DNA of 64,000 nucleotides from assembly GCA_036823195.1 (NCBI GenBank), contig DAISGI010000006.1, positions 1 through 64,000 of the forward strand, read 5' to 3'. This document shows positions 34,701 through 43,960 of this stretch, in pieces (positions within the stretch are counted from its first letter, which is position 1; the number at the start of each line of letters is the position of its first letter). The position numbers and the translations under genes are program-made. Origin of the DNA: UBA4874 sp002399435 (GTDB taxonomy: Bacteria > Bacillota > Clostridia > Caldicoprobacterales > DTU083). Under the pieces are notes generated by a model. It was not told where the DNA came from and searched no databases. It was given only the letters and a program-made list of their open reading frames with translations.

Positions 34701-35831
34701 TTAGACAGATAAAATTCGTTTGTCCACGATCCCCCGGACCGGCTTTCCGGAGTCGAGCTGGTTCAAAAGAACGCTGGTTTCGGAAGTGCGTTTTGAATGC
34801 AAGGATGCCATATACTCCATATTTTCCAGATAGGTACAGAGCAGATTGGCAATCATGGAAAACAATATGACCTCCTCACCGGTAATCTCAGTGCGGTTCC
34901 ATCCACTCAGGGAAAGTACTCCATTGATGCGGGGACCCCGGATCAGAGGAACGGCCAGGGAATGCTCCTGAAGGATATATTCCTTTTCTCCTCCCGGAGA
35001 ATTCCCCTTTTTATACTCCCGAATCAGCTGATGAATATTTTGTTTTTCTTCGGGAGAGGGCTTGCCATAAGTCTCCACTTCTTCATTCCGGATCAGGAAA
35101 ATACAGGATCGTTCCACCCAGAACAGCTGATTGCACAAAACAAGCAACCGGTTCATCACCTCTTCCATATCAGCATCCACATGAAACTTTCCCACCATCT
35201 CATACAATGCCATCAGTTTCCGGTTCATATCCCCCAGATCCGCATTTCTTTTCTTCAGGATCCTAAGCCGGTTCGCCCTGTAAAAATATTGCCCCCACAA
35301 AATGGAAGGCAGCACATAAAACAATAGGGTACTGATGCCGAGCACTGTCAGGCCCATGGTTTCATTCATCCTTCCTGCATTCACTGTCAGCAAAAAAAAG
35401 GCTGACGGAAGCCGGGACATCGCCCCGATGCAAAGGACGCAGCCTGCCAGTCCGGATATCATGCCCCGGATCCCGTACAGAACATGGAAGGTAAAAAGCG
35501 GCAGAAAAATGCAGGGGATCAGCGGGCTGGTGATTCCGCCTGTCAGAAACAACAGTGTCAGAGTCATCAAAAAGTCCGCTCCGCAAAAAAGAAGCCTGGC
35601 CGGCCCGATACCGATCATCGGCCGGAACATACAGAAAACCAGGACCTGATAAACTCCAAAACACAGAAGCAGATCTTTCCCATCCTGAAAAAAACCGTCT
35701 GTTTTCAGTATCAGTAAAATTGAAAAGATCAAAACACAGACACGAAACAGCAATAAAGGCAGGGTGATTTTTCCCGCATCCACATTACTGTTTCCGGCCG
35801 CTTTCCTTCTGGTACCATGAAACTTTCTCAT
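34701..35831 (-). CDS. Membrane protein with six helices and a GAF domain
   Basis: 376 residues from the ATG at 35831, which has GGAGG seven bases upstream; the frame stays open 39 codons further without a better start. Six membrane helices (about residues 20-190) are followed by a short coiled coil (RLRILKKRNADLGDMNRKL) and a GAF domain (about 220-345: VERSCIFLI, SLAVPLIRGPRINGVLSL). This is the layout of membrane sensor proteins, but there is no kinase, GGDEF or phosphatase domain after the GAF, so it would have to signal through a partner or be an incomplete sensor. Divergent from helD. Confidence 0.8.
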   Translation of the reverse strand: MRKFHGTRRKAAGNSNVDAGKITLPLLLFRVCVLIFSILLILKTDGFFQDGKDLLLCFGVYQVLVFCMFRPMIGIGPARLLFCGADFLMTLTLLFLTGGITSPLIPCIFLPLFTFHVLYGIRGMISGLAGCVLCIGAMSRLPSAFFLLTVNAGRMNETMGLTVLGISTLLFYVLPSILWGQYFYRANRLRILKKRNADLGDMNRKLMALYEMVGKFHVDADMEEVMNRLLVLCNQLFWVERSCIFLIRNEEVETYGKPSPEEKQNIHQLIREYKKGNSPGGEKEYILQEHSLAVPLIRGPRINGVLSLSGWNRTEITGEEVILFSMIANLLCTYLENMEYMASLHSKRTSETSVLLNQLDSGKPVRGIVDKRILSV

Positions 35832-36067
35832 ACGAATTCCTCCATTCGTTTCTTGCATCCGGCTTGTCCCATCCGGATTCTGTCCCCTGTTTTCCATATT
35901 TTCGACTTCCTCCTGTGACAAGCCTTTATTTCCCATACTATTACCCAAATATTTCTATCTACACCAATAAATATAATGTCGTTATTTCTGACAAAGAAGT
36001 CCCACTGTGTAAACAATCCTGTCACAAAAGGAGGGAAAAACAGTCGGAATTTGTTTTTCTTTTTTAT

Positions 36068-36096
36068 TTGACTTATTGATAAATTTTGTGTAAAAT
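36068..36096 (+). promoter_or_regulatory. SigA-type promoter for helD
   Basis: TTGACT (36068-36073), 17-base spacer, TAAAAT (36091-36096). Predicted start near 36103, leaving a leader of about 135 bases. Confidence 0.8.
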
Positions 36097-36238
36097 GAAG
36101 TTTACTGCTCTTTTCCTGTGACAGGCAGCTTGCGTCCTCCTGTACCGGCAATGCGACAAGCCTTTCAGGAATGGCATGCATGCCAGCAGAGAGGGCCTTC
36201 TGCTTTGAATGCACAGCATGAATAAGGAGGTGCACCAG

Positions 36239-38512
36239 ATGGATGCAAAAAAACATCCGGATTACCGCCAGGAGAAAAACAGACTGAACCATACCATTCA
36301 GGATATGAATCAAACCATCCTGTCTCAGATGGGCAAAAAGACAAAGGTGGATCAAACCATCAAAAAGACAATGATGCATTTTGATTCCGCAGACAGTGAA
36401 AAATATATCACAATGATGATCAACACCATGTTTCAGGACCGGATGGGACAGCGGCTGAAGAATCTTGCCTCTTCCCGGAAAAAGCCTTATTTTGCCCGTA
36501 TCGATTTTCACGAGGACAGGTCCGCTCATACGGAAAAAGTCTATATCGGCAAGACTTCCCTGATCCGGGAAAAGGATCACGAAGTCATTATTGTAGACTG
36601 GCGTGCTCCCATCGCCAACCTGTATTATGAAGAAAGGCTGGGAAAAGCAAAATACCATTGTCCGGAAGGTACGGTCTGCGGCGATCTTCGCCTGAAACGG
36701 CAATTCTCCGTTGAAAACGGGGAACTACTGGATATTCAGGATATCGATATCACCACAAACGACGCATTCCTGCAGTCCTACCTCGGAGCCAACGCCGACA
36801 ATCGCCTGAAGGACATTGTCTCCACCATTCAGGCGGAACAAAATCGGGTAATCCGTGCGGATATGTGGAATCCGCTTATCGTGCAGGGAGCTGCCGGCAG
36901 CGGAAAAACCACCATAGCCCTTCATCGGATTGCCTACCTTATTTATACTTATGAAAAAACCATCCGCCCGGAAAATTTTTTGATTCTCGCGCCCAACAAG
37001 CTGTTTCTGAACTATATATCAGAAGTTCTGCCGGAATTGGGAGCGGAAAATGTAAGGCAGGCCACATTTCCGGACCTTGCCCTGGACTGCCTTCACTGCA
37101 GATGGAAAATACAGGATCCCAACGAAAAACTGGCCTTCCTGACCGATCCCCACGTGTCTGCCGCCGAATCCGGGCAAATGATGAAATGTTCTCTTTTTAA
37201 GTCCTCCATGGACTGGAAACGAATCCTGGAAGCTTATCTTCATCAGCTTGAACAGACTTATCTTCCGGAGGGGGATTTCAAGCTGGAGTCCGATACCGTT
37301 CTGACACGGGAAGAGATCCAGACCCTGTTTCAAAAGGAATATAGCGATCTCCCCTTTCGGAAACGCATGGGGAGAATCCGGTATATCCTGCAGCACAAAG
37401 TAAAAAATACGGAGAAACAAATGACCGAACGGATTCAGAAAGTCTGTGATCAAAAGGTTTCCGCGCTGAAGCAATCTCCCATGAAAGAAAGTGAAAGGAG
37501 ACAGCGGATCATTCAGATCATTGAGGAAAAGGACGCGACCCTCGGCAAAGTCCGCAGGGCATCCAAATCCTCCGTAAACTCGTATCTCAGGCAGATCAGG
37601 AAAAAAACTCCCCTGGAATATTACAGGGATTTCTTTTTGAGCGGTGCGTTCGAACAGTTCTCCGAGCCATTTATTGAGCCGGAACAGAGAGAATATATCA
37701 GGGAAAGAACCCTGGACCATATCCATCAGGGGAATCCGGAAATGGAAGACCTGGCGCCCCTGCTCTATCTGAAGCTGGAAACGGACGGCCTGGATCAAAA
37801 GACACCCATCAGGCACGTTGTCGTGGATGAGGCACAGGATCTCAGTGTCTTTCAGCTATATCTGCTGAAAAGGATGATGCATGGCGGATCCATGACCATA
37901 TTGGGGGATCTTTGCCAGGGAATTCATTCCTGGCATGGCATAACGGACTGGAATACGGTAATAAAAGAGGTATTCCAGGGCAAATGCCGTACCCTTACCC
38001 TGAAAAAGAGCTACCGCACCACCGTGGAGATTATGAATGCCGCCAATGCGGTAGCCCGCAGACTGCCCTACGATCTGCCGCCTGCCGAACCGGTGATCCG
38101 TCACGGACAGGCACCCGAGATAAAGCGGGCATGCGATCTTACCGAGTTATCTGATAAAATGGCAGAAAACATAAGGGATTGTCGGGAAAACGGCCTGAAG
38201 ACCATTGCAGTTCTTTGCAAAACAGAAGAGGAGTGCAGAGAACTTGGCAAGCGGATCCGAAAAAAGGTTCCGGATATTCAATTGATAACAGGCAAGGAAA
38301 GGGAATATCCCGGAGGAACGGTCCTGCTTCCCGGCTATCTGGCAAAAGGATTGGAATTTGATGCAGTTCTTCTGGCCAACGCTTCGGAAAATTGTTATCC
38401 GGAAGACGAGCTGCATACCAAATTGCTGTATGTAGCCATGACACGTCCTTTACACAGATTGTATATTTATTATATTGGCAAACTGACACCGCTTCTGAAC
38501 GGCCTGCCATAA
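36239..38512 (+). CDS. helD: HelD-like RNA polymerase-recycling helicase
   Basis: 757 residues from the ATG at 36239 (AAGGAGGTG six bases upstream; ATGs at 36209 and 36218 precede that site). A charged N-terminal coiled-coil arm (about 1-60) leads into the HelD hallmark DWRAPIANLYYEERLG near 120-135. UvrD-like helicase motifs follow: GAAGSGKTTIALHR near 218 (Walker A), VVVDEAQDLSVFQ near 527 (Walker B), KSYRTT near 592 and a VAMTRP end (motif VI). B. subtilis HelD is 774 residues; it pushes its arm into stalled RNA polymerase and frees it from DNA. The 40-bp repeat at its 3' end includes the stop codon. Confidence 0.92.
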   Translation: MDAKKHPDYRQEKNRLNHTIQDMNQTILSQMGKKTKVDQTIKKTMMHFDSADSEKYITMMINTMFQDRMGQRLKNLASSRKKPYFARIDFHEDRSAHTEKVYIGKTSLIREKDHEVIIVDWRAPIANLYYEERLGKAKYHCPEGTVCGDLRLKRQFSVENGELLDIQDIDITTNDAFLQSYLGANADNRLKDIVSTIQAEQNRVIRADMWNPLIVQGAAGSGKTTIALHRIAYLIYTYEKTIRPENFLILAPNKLFLNYISEVLPELGAENVRQATFPDLALDCLHCRWKIQDPNEKLAFLTDPHVSAAESGQMMKCSLFKSSMDWKRILEAYLHQLEQTYLPEGDFKLESDTVLTREEIQTLFQKEYSDLPFRKRMGRIRYILQHKVKNTEKQMTERIQKVCDQKVSALKQSPMKESERRQRIIQIIEEKDATLGKVRRASKSSVNSYLRQIRKKTPLEYYRDFFLSGAFEQFSEPFIEPEQREYIRERTLDHIHQGNPEMEDLAPLLYLKLETDGLDQKTPIRHVVVDEAQDLSVFQLYLLKRMMHGGSMTILGDLCQGIHSWHGITDWNTVIKEVFQGKCRTLTLKKSYRTTVEIMNAANAVARRLPYDLPPAEPVIRHGQAPEIKRACDLTELSDKMAENIRDCRENGLKTIAVLCKTEEECRELGKRIRKKVPDIQLITGKEREYPGGTVLLPGYLAKGLEFDAVLLANASENCYPEDELHTKLLYVAMTRPLHRLYIYYIGKLTPLLNGLP

Positions 38513-38616
38513 GCTGCGCCTTTTCTTTCCATATGCCAATGGCCTGCCATTAGCTGCACCTCTTCTTTCCATATGCCAATGGCTTGCTGTGAACTACCCT
38601 TTTTTTCCATATAATC
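38501..38616. repeat. 40-bp tandem repeat spanning the helD stop codon
   Basis: Units at 38501-38540 and 38541-38580 are nearly identical; a third, degenerate one follows to about 38616. The first begins at GGCCTGCCATAA, the last codons and stop of helD. Confidence 0.9.
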
Positions 38617-38628
38617 ATTTGTATTTTC

Positions 38629-38657
38629 TTGTCCTTTTTTATAGAGTATGTTAAACT
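38629..38657 (+). promoter_or_regulatory. Probable promoter for the 38.7 kb operon
   Basis: TTGTCC (38629-38634), 17-base spacer, TAAACT (38652-38657), about 60 bases before the next start codon. Confidence 0.5.
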
Positions 38658-38715
38658 GATAAAGTATAGGAATGTACTTTATATAAGCTATTTTATTTGA
38701 AAGGCAGGAACCATC

Positions 38716-40050
38716 ATGAAAAGAAACCTATCGCTGTTGTGTGTGCTGATGATACTGGCCATACCAGTTGCAGCAGGAGCCATGCCATCTTCCCTGTCCA
38801 GGGAATCCTCCTCCGTCGTACTGCATAAAAATGAAAGCGTACAGGTGGTTTCCTATAAAGCTTATCTGAAAGTAGATTCTGACGTTACCAAAACCAATGC
38901 CACTCTGGTTCTTCTGAACACAAGCCCGGAGTCGGAAGCAAAATTCACCATGGGTATACCTTCTTCCATAGACCAGGGCACCACAAAAATATCCGGTCTG
39001 GAGGTCTTCATGGATGGAGAGCACGCAAAAACCGTCCTCCGAAGGGATCGTACAAAATCAGAAGAGGCCTTTGCACGGGACATTCCGGACCATTGGTACA
39101 CATGGAAGATCAGCCTGTCTCCAAACGAACACAGAGTGATCCGCCTGTCCTATTCCACGGAGAATCAAATAGAGCAAAATGGCACCAAAAGCATAGGAAT
39201 CCCGCTGGAGTATCTGAAGTCCTGGAGCGGCACGGCCCAAAATGTTGAAGTTGTCGTAAATATGGGTGATCAGGATGTGCAGGCTCCCTGTGCCTTGACT
39301 CCCAATCCCCTCCCTCAGGAATATGACGGAAGAGGACGTTTGGCCTGGCGATATCGGAATTCTGAAGTTCCGGAGGCGATTCGTCTCGTCTTCTGCCCTG
39401 TGGAGCAGGCGGCAGCAGACTACATTCTGACACATGGCTCCAGCGATTCCACCATCCAATCCATTGGAAAGGCCTTTCTCAACCAGTCCTACGAAGAGAC
39501 CATCCACAGTATTGATGAATATCTGAATGCGCAGGGGGACACGCCTTTAAAAAACGAGCTTCTGTTTTTAAAGGCACTGTCCTGTCAGGGGTTGTATCAG
39601 GAAGATCAAATGTCCGCAATTTACGACCAATTGAAGGAACAGCCTCTTTACGGAGAATTGGAAAGTACCATGAAGAGCCGGATGATATTCGATCAGTATC
39701 ATTATAAGAAAGATTCATCGGCGGACGATGCGGAGCTCTCCAAATACCTGAATCAATCCAAAAATCTTGTTGCGGACAATGCACTGTTCCAGAATTGGAT
39801 AAAGGAGGAACTTTCCACCCTGTCCTCCTCTGACGTTGCGCCAAAGCCCACCGCAAAGGCGACCCCGCCAAAAACGGAAACGGCATCCGTGGACAAGAAC
39901 GGAGAAAAGCTGATAAAGTCCGTATCCGTGGGTGGAGTGGACATTCCGGTTGAATTGATCTTTCTGGCCATTTTGCTGATTCTTCTTCTTCTGATTATTC
40001 ATTCCATAAGGAAGAGGAGGCGAAGGAGAAAAAACTATATCTTCCGTTAA
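38716..40050 (+). CDS. Exported, C-terminally membrane-anchored protein of unknown function
   Basis: 444 residues. A signal peptide (MKRNLSLLCVLMILAIPVAAGA) leads to a large outer region: a beta-rich domain (about 40-240; KAYLKVDSD, FTMGIPSSIDQGTTKI, TWKISLSPNEHRVIRLSY) resembling the ectodomains of DUF4424-like proteins, then a helical part (about 250-370). After a Pro/Thr-rich linker a single membrane helix (about 412-432) and a very basic tail (KRRRRRK) anchor it. Such anchored ectodomains are often placed next to cell-wall or division genes. Not recognised with confidence; AAAGGCAGG upstream as ribosome binding site. Confidence 0.72.
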   Translation: MKRNLSLLCVLMILAIPVAAGAMPSSLSRESSSVVLHKNESVQVVSYKAYLKVDSDVTKTNATLVLLNTSPESEAKFTMGIPSSIDQGTTKISGLEVFMDGEHAKTVLRRDRTKSEEAFARDIPDHWYTWKISLSPNEHRVIRLSYSTENQIEQNGTKSIGIPLEYLKSWSGTAQNVEVVVNMGDQDVQAPCALTPNPLPQEYDGRGRLAWRYRNSEVPEAIRLVFCPVEQAAADYILTHGSSDSTIQSIGKAFLNQSYEETIHSIDEYLNAQGDTPLKNELLFLKALSCQGLYQEDQMSAIYDQLKEQPLYGELESTMKSRMIFDQYHYKKDSSADDAELSKYLNQSKNLVADNALFQNWIKEELSTLSSSDVAPKPTAKATPPKTETASVDKNGEKLIKSVSVGGVDIPVELIFLAILLILLLLIIHSIRKRRRRRKNYIFR

Positions 40051-40196
40051 ATTCAACAGATCAGGGCAGAAAAGTTTCACTTTAACAGAACGCCATTTTG
40101 TCTGAATGAACAAAGACAATACGGAGAGGAATTGGTTCCGCCCCAGCAGATGCCAATGTCCATTCGGTGCTGGAAGATATTTTACGAGGAGGCTCT

Positions 40197-40703
40197 ATGG
40201 ATAGCATCATACCATTTGTGAATCACTACATAACAGAAATAGTCTTAAGCGCAGCCATTTTATCCCTGATTTCCTTTTTGATTGTCCTGGCCAACTACTT
40301 TCGAACCAGCAAAATACTTCGAAAATATAAACGGCTTATGAGAGGCAGCAACAATAAGAATCTGGAAGCAATGCTGAATCAGCACATGGACAGACTGGAG
40401 AGCCGACTTTCCGGTATCCGGGATCTGGAGCTTTCCATTCCCTCCATGAACAGCAGAATGAACCAGTGCCTGCAGCGGGTTGGTATCGTTCGCTACAACG
40501 CCTTTGAACGAATGGGCGGGAATCAAAGCTTTTCTGTAGCACTGCTGGATGAGAAGGGAAACGGCATCGTATTGACAGGCCTTTACAGCAGAAACTCCTC
40601 TGCTATATTTGCCAAGCCAATCCAGAGTGGACTATCCACCTATGACCTTTCCAATGAAGAAAAAGAAGCGATCGACAAGGCTTTTCAATCGTCTTCTACA
40701 TAA
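40197..40703 (+). CDS. DUF4446 family membrane protein
   Basis: 168 residues from the ATG at 40197 (GAGGAGG upstream; a GTG ten codons earlier lies before that site). One N-terminal membrane helix (about 14-35), then a coiled-coil region (about 45-85) and the conserved FERMGGNQSFSVALLDEKGNGIVLTGLYSR split here as VRYNAF-ERMGGNQSFS near 100-115 with SVALLDEKGNG after it. The DUF4446 family is typical of Clostridia, where it is commonly found near parB. The function is unknown. Confidence 0.87.
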   Translation: MDSIIPFVNHYITEIVLSAAILSLISFLIVLANYFRTSKILRKYKRLMRGSNNKNLEAMLNQHMDRLESRLSGIRDLELSIPSMNSRMNQCLQRVGIVRYNAFERMGGNQSFSVALLDEKGNGIVLTGLYSRNSSAIFAKPIQSGLSTYDLSNEEKEAIDKAFQSSST

Positions 40704-40763
40704 ATGCATAATAGGGACACCTTTCCGTAACAATAATAAAATAAACAGCGGAGGTGTTTTTTT

Positions 40764-41066
40764 ATGCAAACAATTATTCTGGAGCGGGGAATGGAAGAAC
40801 TGAAAACGATACTGGAACAGCATGGGTATCATACTGTATATGAAGATGAGGGAAGCAGCACCGCAACCTGTTATATCTATCGGGGCCAGAATCCTTTGAG
40901 CCAAAAAACCTTTCCTTCCTTCCAGAACATTGAAGGAATTTTCGATGCAGCTGCTTCCGGTCCCAATATTCTAATGATTCCCGCAGAGAATAAGACACCG
41001 GAGGAAATCATAGCCATGATTGAAAACAGAGTATACAGTCCGCTGTTTCCTCCCGGTTATTTCTGA
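40764..41066 (+). CDS. YkuS-like (UPF0180) family protein
   Basis: 100 residues, soluble. Begins with a short helix (LERGMEELKTILEQHGY) and has an alpha/beta pattern with GIFDAAASGPNILMIPAENKTPEEIIAMIENRVY, the layout of the small YkuS/UPF0180 proteins of Firmicutes; motif split: EGIFDAAASG near 57-66 and TPEEIIAMIE near 78-87. The function is unknown. Its 3' end overlaps the convergent yyaC gene by ten bases. Ribosome binding site GGAGGTG. Confidence 0.75.
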   Translation: MQTIILERGMEELKTILEQHGYHTVYEDEGSSTATCYIYRGQNPLSQKTFPSFQNIEGIFDAAASGPNILMIPAENKTPEEIIAMIENRVYSPLFPPGYF

Positions 41067-41692
41067 TCCTGCTTTTGAGACGTCTCATGGTCCGATATCT
41101 TATCGGGCAGAAACGAGTGCCTGTCTTCCTTGTCGTCTATGTATTTCCATATGGTAAAGTGTATTCCATTACTTATGGTATCCGCCATTCGCATGACCAG
41201 ATTCAACCGGGTATTTTGCAGGGTCAGATATTCCATAAAGCCACTCATGTTGACAACCCCTGTGATATGCATATGCCCGATCTCCGGCAGCTCCTTGTTG
41301 ACTCCCGCTCCGGGACGCAGCGGACCCTTGCCGATCGTGATCTGACCGATGCGTTCCGGTTTTCCCAGGCAGGCATCAATCCCAATCAGAAAAGGATGTT
41401 TATGCTTCCGCCCAATGCTGTGGATCTCTTCCTTCAGATTCTTGGCGTGAACAGGGTGATCCAGGGTTCCATAGACCGATACCATACTGTATTGAATTAG
41501 CTGAAGCTTATGTCCTACCAAAGGCCCCAGGCAATCTCCGGTGGAACGATCCGTTCCGATACAGACGATTACGATATCTCCAAACTTCCTGGAATAGCAG
41601 CTCCGGAAGATTCTTTCAAACCCTCTGCTGAATCGGGTTAATGCATGGGGATCCCTTACATCGACTGATATTTCATCATGAACATTCTCCAT
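41057..41692 (-). CDS. yyaC: Spore protease-like protein YyaC
   Basis: 211 residues. The core CIGTDRSTGDCLGPLVG near 45-60, YGTLDHPVHAKNL near 75-87, GIDACLG near 104-110 and GAGVNKELPEIG mark the YyaC family, related in fold to the germination protease GPR. In B. subtilis yyaC lies near parB and is expressed in the forespore. A possible forespore-type promoter lies upstream. Supports this organism being a spore former. The N-terminal and C-terminal ends are charged and variable. Confidence 0.9.
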   Translation of the reverse strand: MENVHDEISVDVRDPHALTRFSRGFERIFRSCYSRKFGDIVIVCIGTDRSTGDCLGPLVGHKLQLIQYSMVSVYGTLDHPVHAKNLKEEIHSIGRKHKHPFLIGIDACLGKPERIGQITIGKGPLRPGAGVNKELPEIGHMHITGVVNMSGFMEYLTLQNTRLNLVMRMADTISNGIHFTIWKYIDDKEDRHSFLPDKISDHETSQKQDQK

Positions 41693-41790
41693 ACGAACCT
41701 CCCATTGATTTAATGGACGGACTTTCGTTTATTCTTTCCCTTTTCTTCCGTAATCATGTAACTACCTGGTTTATTTCTCCATTCATCCTA

Positions 41791-41819
41791 TCTTATGTTT
41801 AAAAATCGTCCACTTATGC
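41791..41819 (-). promoter_or_regulatory. Possible forespore (SigF/SigG) promoter for yyaC
   Basis: GCATA (41819-41815), 17-base spacer, CATAAGA (41797-41791) on the minus strand, close to the SigG pattern GHATR-N17/18-CATNHTA (one mismatch). About 100 bases before the yyaC start. Position and the family's known forespore expression support it; the match is by eye. Confidence 0.45.
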
Positions 41820-41939
41820 CGGTTCATGGGATGTCTCCCTATGTTTTTTAAATGCCGGGCTTCTGTTATTTGTATGAAATGCAGGATTTTGTTGATTTAT
41901 AACGAATCATATTTAAAGTGATACGAAAGGAGAAGTAGA

Positions 41940-43079
41940 ATGCACCGAAGATGGAAAATCATCCTGATTTTATTGATAGTGGCAGTTCTTGTCACATCTT
42001 ATTTTTATATGCCCTATATTCGTCAAATGGTCCATCCCGATTTGATCCTTGCTTCTTCCGGGAAGGCGATTCCCTTTTCCCAGGAGGAATTCCTGCATTT
42101 TTATAAGGACGGCATGGTCCTCTGCGGTTCTCCTTCCCGCTTTTACAGCTGGGACGGAGCGGAACAGAAATCACCCTTTGAACAGGAAGATGTCTCAGCG
42201 GAAGGGGAGAAGATTTCCATTGTCGCCCATTCAAAGCACTACATCGTTACGGCAGGGAATCGTATCTATAATACGCAGACCGTACCCTTTAGCAAAGTCT
42301 ATGAAAATAAGGACCTTTCTATTTGGGATATCAAAGAGTGCGGCGACTTTCTCCTGCTTCTGGTAAAGAATAAGGAATCCATCATAGAGCCCCTGATTTT
42401 CGCAAGAGGAGAGGATTCCTTGCTCCCACTGGATGGGATGGGGGATGCAAAATTTCTTTCTGCCGACAGTCCGATGGGCGAGGAGGGCAATAAGGATCTT
42501 TCCCTGCTGACCATGAGTATGGATAACCCGGTGCCCTTCTCCCGGATTTTTCATTTTGTAAACCGGAATGAACTGTTCGGCGTTCTTTCCCTGAAAGACC
42601 AGTTGCTATATAATATATACCGGCTCAGGGACACGGTCGTCCTGATGGGAAACAGGGATATATTATGTTACAATGTGAATGGAAAGCAGAAATGGTCCAT
42701 AAAAAACAATTTTGATGGAAAATTTGATGCAATCCACGGAAAGGATGGTCTGTTGTTGTATTTCCCGAATTGTTCGGATATAGAAAAGGAAAAAGGGAAT
42801 GGTCTGACAGTGAATAACAGCGGAGAGTATTCCGTTAAGATATTTCCAAAATATTTAACCAACTTACAGCCTTATCAGAATGGCTATCTTGGATTGGAAT
42901 ATGGAAGAACAGTGGTGTTCCTCGGCAAGACGGGAGAAATCCTAAAGAAGCAAAACTTGAAAGAACCGGTGAATGCCATTGAGATCAATCCTTACCAGTC
43001 AGAACGTCTGTATGTTCGCACAAAAAACAATGACTTGCAGATTTATACACCTAAAAAACAGGGGGAGAACAAAAAATGA
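41940..43079 (+). CDS. DUF5711 family membrane-anchored beta-propeller-like protein
   Basis: 379 residues. One N-terminal membrane helix (about 5-24), then an outer region rich in short beta repeats (FYSWDGAEQ, ILCYNVNGKQKWSI, VVFLGKTGEILKKQNL) that suggest a PQQ/WD-like propeller. The family is typical of Clostridia and often sits beside cvpA and parB, as here; the function is unknown. Its stop overlaps the start of the next gene by four bases (ATGA). Ribosome binding site AAAGGAGAAG. Confidence 0.82.
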   Translation: MHRRWKIILILLIVAVLVTSYFYMPYIRQMVHPDLILASSGKAIPFSQEEFLHFYKDGMVLCGSPSRFYSWDGAEQKSPFEQEDVSAEGEKISIVAHSKHYIVTAGNRIYNTQTVPFSKVYENKDLSIWDIKECGDFLLLLVKNKESIIEPLIFARGEDSLLPLDGMGDAKFLSADSPMGEEGNKDLSLLTMSMDNPVPFSRIFHFVNRNELFGVLSLKDQLLYNIYRLRDTVVLMGNRDILCYNVNGKQKWSIKNNFDGKFDAIHGKDGLLLYFPNCSDIEKEKGNGLTVNNSGEYSVKIFPKYLTNLQPYQNGYLGLEYGRTVVFLGKTGEILKKQNLKEPVNAIEINPYQSERLYVRTKNNDLQIYTPKKQGENKK

Positions 43080-43777
43080 ATATCCTGGATATTGCAATAC
43101 TCTTTATTATGGCTGTCTGTATGCTGAACGGTGCATACAATGGATTTATCCTGTCTGCACTGCATGCAGCATCTTTCTTTTTGTCCTGGATCATTGCCGC
43201 GATTTTTTATCCTATTTTGACGGAGTTTATTGTCAGCCGATTTCCAAAGCTATTGAGCACCACTGCATTTTATGTGGACGGCTCTTCCAGGATTGGGAAT
43301 GTGGAGAATAAGCTGGCCAGGATCAGTTCTTTCTCAAAGGATCAGCTTTCCCATGTTATGGAGAAAGCCGATTTGCCCAATCCCTTTTTCAGAATCCTGA
43401 AATCCAATATTTTTAAATCAGCAAATGGAACAAAAGCCCTTGGCGATTTTTTTGACACGACTATGGCAACCATCGTGATTCATATTATCAGTTTCCTTTT
43501 GTTGTTTCTGGCAACGAAACTGATTTTAAACATTGTAATCAACACGTTTAAAACGGTACGAGATCTGCCTGTCCTCAAGCAGCTTGATGGGGTGGCTGGA
43601 ATGGGCTTTGGCCTGATATGTGGGATCTTCCTAATCTATATGCTCTTTGCTCTTGTTCCCATTCTGATGACGATTGCTCCTGCCAATATCATCAATGAAT
43701 TTTTGGATGGATCCCTTTTCGCAAAATTTTTCTATACCACCAATGTTTTTACAAACCTCATTCGTGGAAGTCTATAG
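43076..43777 (+). CDS. CvpA family membrane protein
   Basis: 233 residues with four to five membrane helices (near 3-25, 28-50, 135-165 and 180-205). NGAYNGFILSALHAASF near the N-terminus and LKQLDGVAGMGFGLICG near 175-192 are the CvpA pattern. The family is named for colicin V production in E. coli; in Firmicutes its role is unclear. Ends ten bases before the parS array. Confidence 0.85.
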   Translation: MNILDIAILFIMAVCMLNGAYNGFILSALHAASFFLSWIIAAIFYPILTEFIVSRFPKLLSTTAFYVDGSSRIGNVENKLARISSFSKDQLSHVMEKADLPNPFFRILKSNIFKSANGTKALGDFFDTTMATIVIHIISFLLLFLATKLILNIVINTFKTVRDLPVLKQLDGVAGMGFGLICGIFLIYMLFALVPILMTIAPANIINEFLDGSLFAKFFYTTNVFTNLIRGSL

Positions 43778-43786
43778 ATGTTAAAA

Positions 43787-43949
43787 TGTTTCACGTGGAA
43801 CAATTCCTATGATAGCAACCTGCAAAACATCATAATGTTTCACGTGGAACAATTTATATGATAGCAACCTGCAAAACATCACAATGTTTCACGTGGAACA
43901 ATTCCTATGATAGCAACCTGCAAAACATCATAATGTTTCACGTGGAACA
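43787..43949. repeat. Four-copy parS array in a 49-bp tandem repeat
   Basis: TGTTTCACGTGGAACA occurs at 43787-43802, 43836-43851, 43885-43900 and 43934-43949, spaced exactly 49 bases apart. Its reverse complement TGTTCCACGTGAAACA matches the ParB-binding parS consensus TGTTNCACGTGAAACA without mismatch. The 33 bases between sites are also repeated almost unchanged, so the array arose by tandem duplication. It is just downstream of parB, between its 3' end and cvpA. ParB would load here and spread to organise and segregate the origin. Confidence 0.95.
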
Positions 43950-43960
43950 TTATTTTGCTT

